This document shows positions 4,351 through 5,364 of a stretch of 5,364 nucleotides of DNA, one piece after another. The notes under the pieces were generated by a model that did not search any database, had not been told where the DNA came from, and worked only from the letters and a program-made list of their open reading frames with translations. A program made the translations under genes and the position numbers. Within the stretch, counting starts at the first letter, position 1. Each line of letters begins with the position of its first letter. Source of the DNA: Candidatus Aminicenantota bacterium (GTDB lineage: Bacteria > Acidobacteriota > Aminicenantia > UBA2199). The DNA lies in contig CP070627.1 of NCBI GenBank assembly GCA_020355945.1, positions 2,124,179 through 2,129,542 on the forward strand, read 5' to 3'.

Positions 4351-5364
4351 TTTTTCCGCCTCTGCCAGGTTTTTTTTCACCAGTTTAGTATGCGGGTGTT
4401 GGCTTCCCAGCATTTTTTCACAAATCGTTAATGCTTTTTGATAGTACCGGATGGCCTTTTGATAATTGCCTAAAGATTCCCACGCAAAGCCAAGGTTATT
4501 CCAATCTCCTGCCACTGAGGGATGTTCCTCGCCATAGGTTTTGCGATCGATGGCTAATGCTTTTTCAAAGTACCTGATAGCCTTTTGATAATCGCCTAAA
4601 GAATACCATGTACAGCCAAAGTTGTTACTAACGGTTGCCACTTGTGGATGTTCTTTTCCGTATTTTTTTTCAAAAATGGCTAATGCTTTTTCATAGTACC
4701 AGAGGGCCTTTTGATAATTGCTAAGCTCCCTAAATGTTTCACCAAGATTGTTGCTAACGATTGCCACTTGTGGATGTTCCTTTCCGTATGCTTTTTCAAA
4801 GATGGCTAATACTTTTTCATAATACCGGAGGGCCTTTTGATAATTGCCAAGTTCCCTACATGTGTCGCCAAGGTTGTTACTAACGGCTGCCACTTGTGGA
4901 TGTTCTTTTCCATATGTTTTTTCAAAGATGGCTAATGCTTTTTCATGGTACCGGAGGGCTATTTGATAATTGCCAAGCGCCTTCCATACTTCACCCAGGT
5001 TGTTCAACCGGGCGGCAACATCCGGATGCTCGTCACCATGAACCCTGGTATCCAGGGCCAAAGCTTTTTCAAAATATTCAATGGCCTTGTTATAATTTGC
5101 CAGTTTATAATAGACCTGGCCGACCATATTCAGATATTTTGTATTGCCGGATTCCAACCGTGCCGCTTCCAGGTATGCCTCCAGCGCCTGTTGATAATCC
5201 GGCTGGTTCTTAAAAAAATGAACATCGCCCTTGAGGAAATAATCTTCCGCCGCGCTTTGGCTTTTCCTTTCATTTGAACAGCGAAAGAACAAGAAAATGC
5301 AAATAAGTGCAATAATGGTGATATTGCCATAGATATGGGCATGATGTTTCAACAGCCTTTTCAT
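4315..5364 (-). CDS. membrane-anchored TPR protein with kinesin-light-chain-type repeats
   Basis: Likely a protein-interaction scaffold facing the periplasm or envelope; partner unknown. The 349 aa start with MKRLLKHH, then a hydrophobic segment (about 14-27, ITIIALICIFLFF) followed by RCSNERKS. This is either an uncleaved membrane anchor or an atypical lipoprotein signal with Cys29 (Arg at -1 makes the lipobox poor). Two ordinary TPRs follow (about 37-70 and 74-106). Five KLC-type TPRs of exactly 42 aa then run, marked by HP at residues 113, 155, 197, 239, 281 and 323 (pattern YGKEHPQVA..NNLG....LGNYQKAL.YYEKALAI). The C-terminus is charged (AEAEKKRSEEAEKLRS) and is encoded partly by an 8-bp array. 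There is no CHAT, kinase or other effector domain, although KLC-type TPRs are often fused to one. The ATG is the last codon in the window, so its SD and promoter lie outside and a longer N-terminus cannot be excluded. No strong terminator is seen downstream. Confidence 0.88.
   Translation of the reverse strand: MKRLLKHHAHIYGNITIIALICIFLFFRCSNERKSQSAAEDYFLKGDVHFFKNQPDYQQALEAYLEAARLESGNTKYLNMVGQVYYKLANYNKAIEYFEKALALDTRVHGDEHPDVAARLNNLGEVWKALGNYQIALRYHEKALAIFEKTYGKEHPQVAAVSNNLGDTCRELGNYQKALRYYEKVLAIFEKAYGKEHPQVAIVSNNLGETFRELSNYQKALWYYEKALAIFEKKYGKEHPQVATVSNNFGCTWYSLGDYQKAIRYFEKALAIDRKTYGEEHPSVAGDWNNLGFAWESLGNYQKAIRYYQKALTICEKMLGSQHPHTKLVKKNLAEAEKKRSEEAEKLRS
4396..5028 (-). repeat. 126-bp coding tandem repeats (five TPR units)
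   Basis: Five in-frame units of exactly 126 bp within the TPR gene, with no indels between HP motifs. The middle copies are close to identical at the DNA level; for example TGCCACTTGTGGATGTTC on the + strand recurs at 4636, 4762 and 4888. This indicates recent duplication or gene conversion and makes copy number likely to vary between strains. Confidence 0.9.

Noticed and set aside
4247..4441. 64-codon + strand frame rich in Phe, Ser and Leu
   Set aside because: Its sequence is the antisense of the 8-bp array and the Lys/Glu-rich end of the TPR gene. The hydrophobic look is an artefact of that.
4396..5028. CRISPR-like periodicity
   Set aside because: The repeats are 126 bp, in frame, and encode TPR helices. 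There are no unique spacers and no cas genes.

Overview
The window is a moderate-G+C stretch of bacterial chromosome with two convergent gene pairs. The first half (+ strand) holds the last codons of an unidentified gene, then a MltD-type lytic transglycosylase lipoprotein, then a ComM/YifB-family AAA+ ATPase. The second half (- strand) holds an HU-like DNA-binding protein gene and, at the right edge, a membrane-anchored protein built of kinesin-light-chain-type TPRs. A lipoprotein murein hydrolase with LysM implies a diderm (Gram-negative-type) cell. The mix of an elongated HU-like protein, KLC-type TPRs and a relic of an aspartyl-protease-type PDZ domain resembles Acidobacteria/Aminicenantes-like or other uncultured lineages. 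That placement is inference only.

Layout. 1-107: 3' end of an upstream gene that overlaps the transglycosylase start. 94-1521: MltD-like protein. 1522-1644: intergenic, with a five-unit 8-bp tandem repeat directly after the stop and a ribosome-binding site for the next gene. 1645-3177: ComM-like ATPase. 3178-3442: no intact gene; it contains a PDZ-domain remnant on the - strand, plus a short reading frame that would extend the HU-like protein if one base were skipped. 3443-3844: HU-like protein. 3845-4302: about 460 bp without a convincing gene, but rich in structure. From the HU gene outwards it holds a strong SD, clustered AACCATT boxes, a promoter with a perfect -35, a roughly 91% A+T stretch with a 21-bp periodic repeat, a perfect 11-bp inverted repeat, a GC-rich hairpin patch and REP-like motifs. 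4303-4350: a second 8-bp array containing the TPR gene's stop codon. 4315-5364: TPR protein, whose start codon is exactly at the window edge.

How the genes relate. MltD remodels peptidoglycan in the envelope, and ComM acts on DNA branch migration during transformation or recombination. They are co-oriented, but a 123-bp gap and a separate SD give no strong sign of a shared pathway. The HU-like gene looks independently and probably tightly regulated. I see no defence island, CRISPR array, complete mobile element or RNA gene. The most interesting parts are the upstream region of the HU-like gene and the two 8-bp arrays at gene 3' ends, each of which places a stop codon in all three frames.
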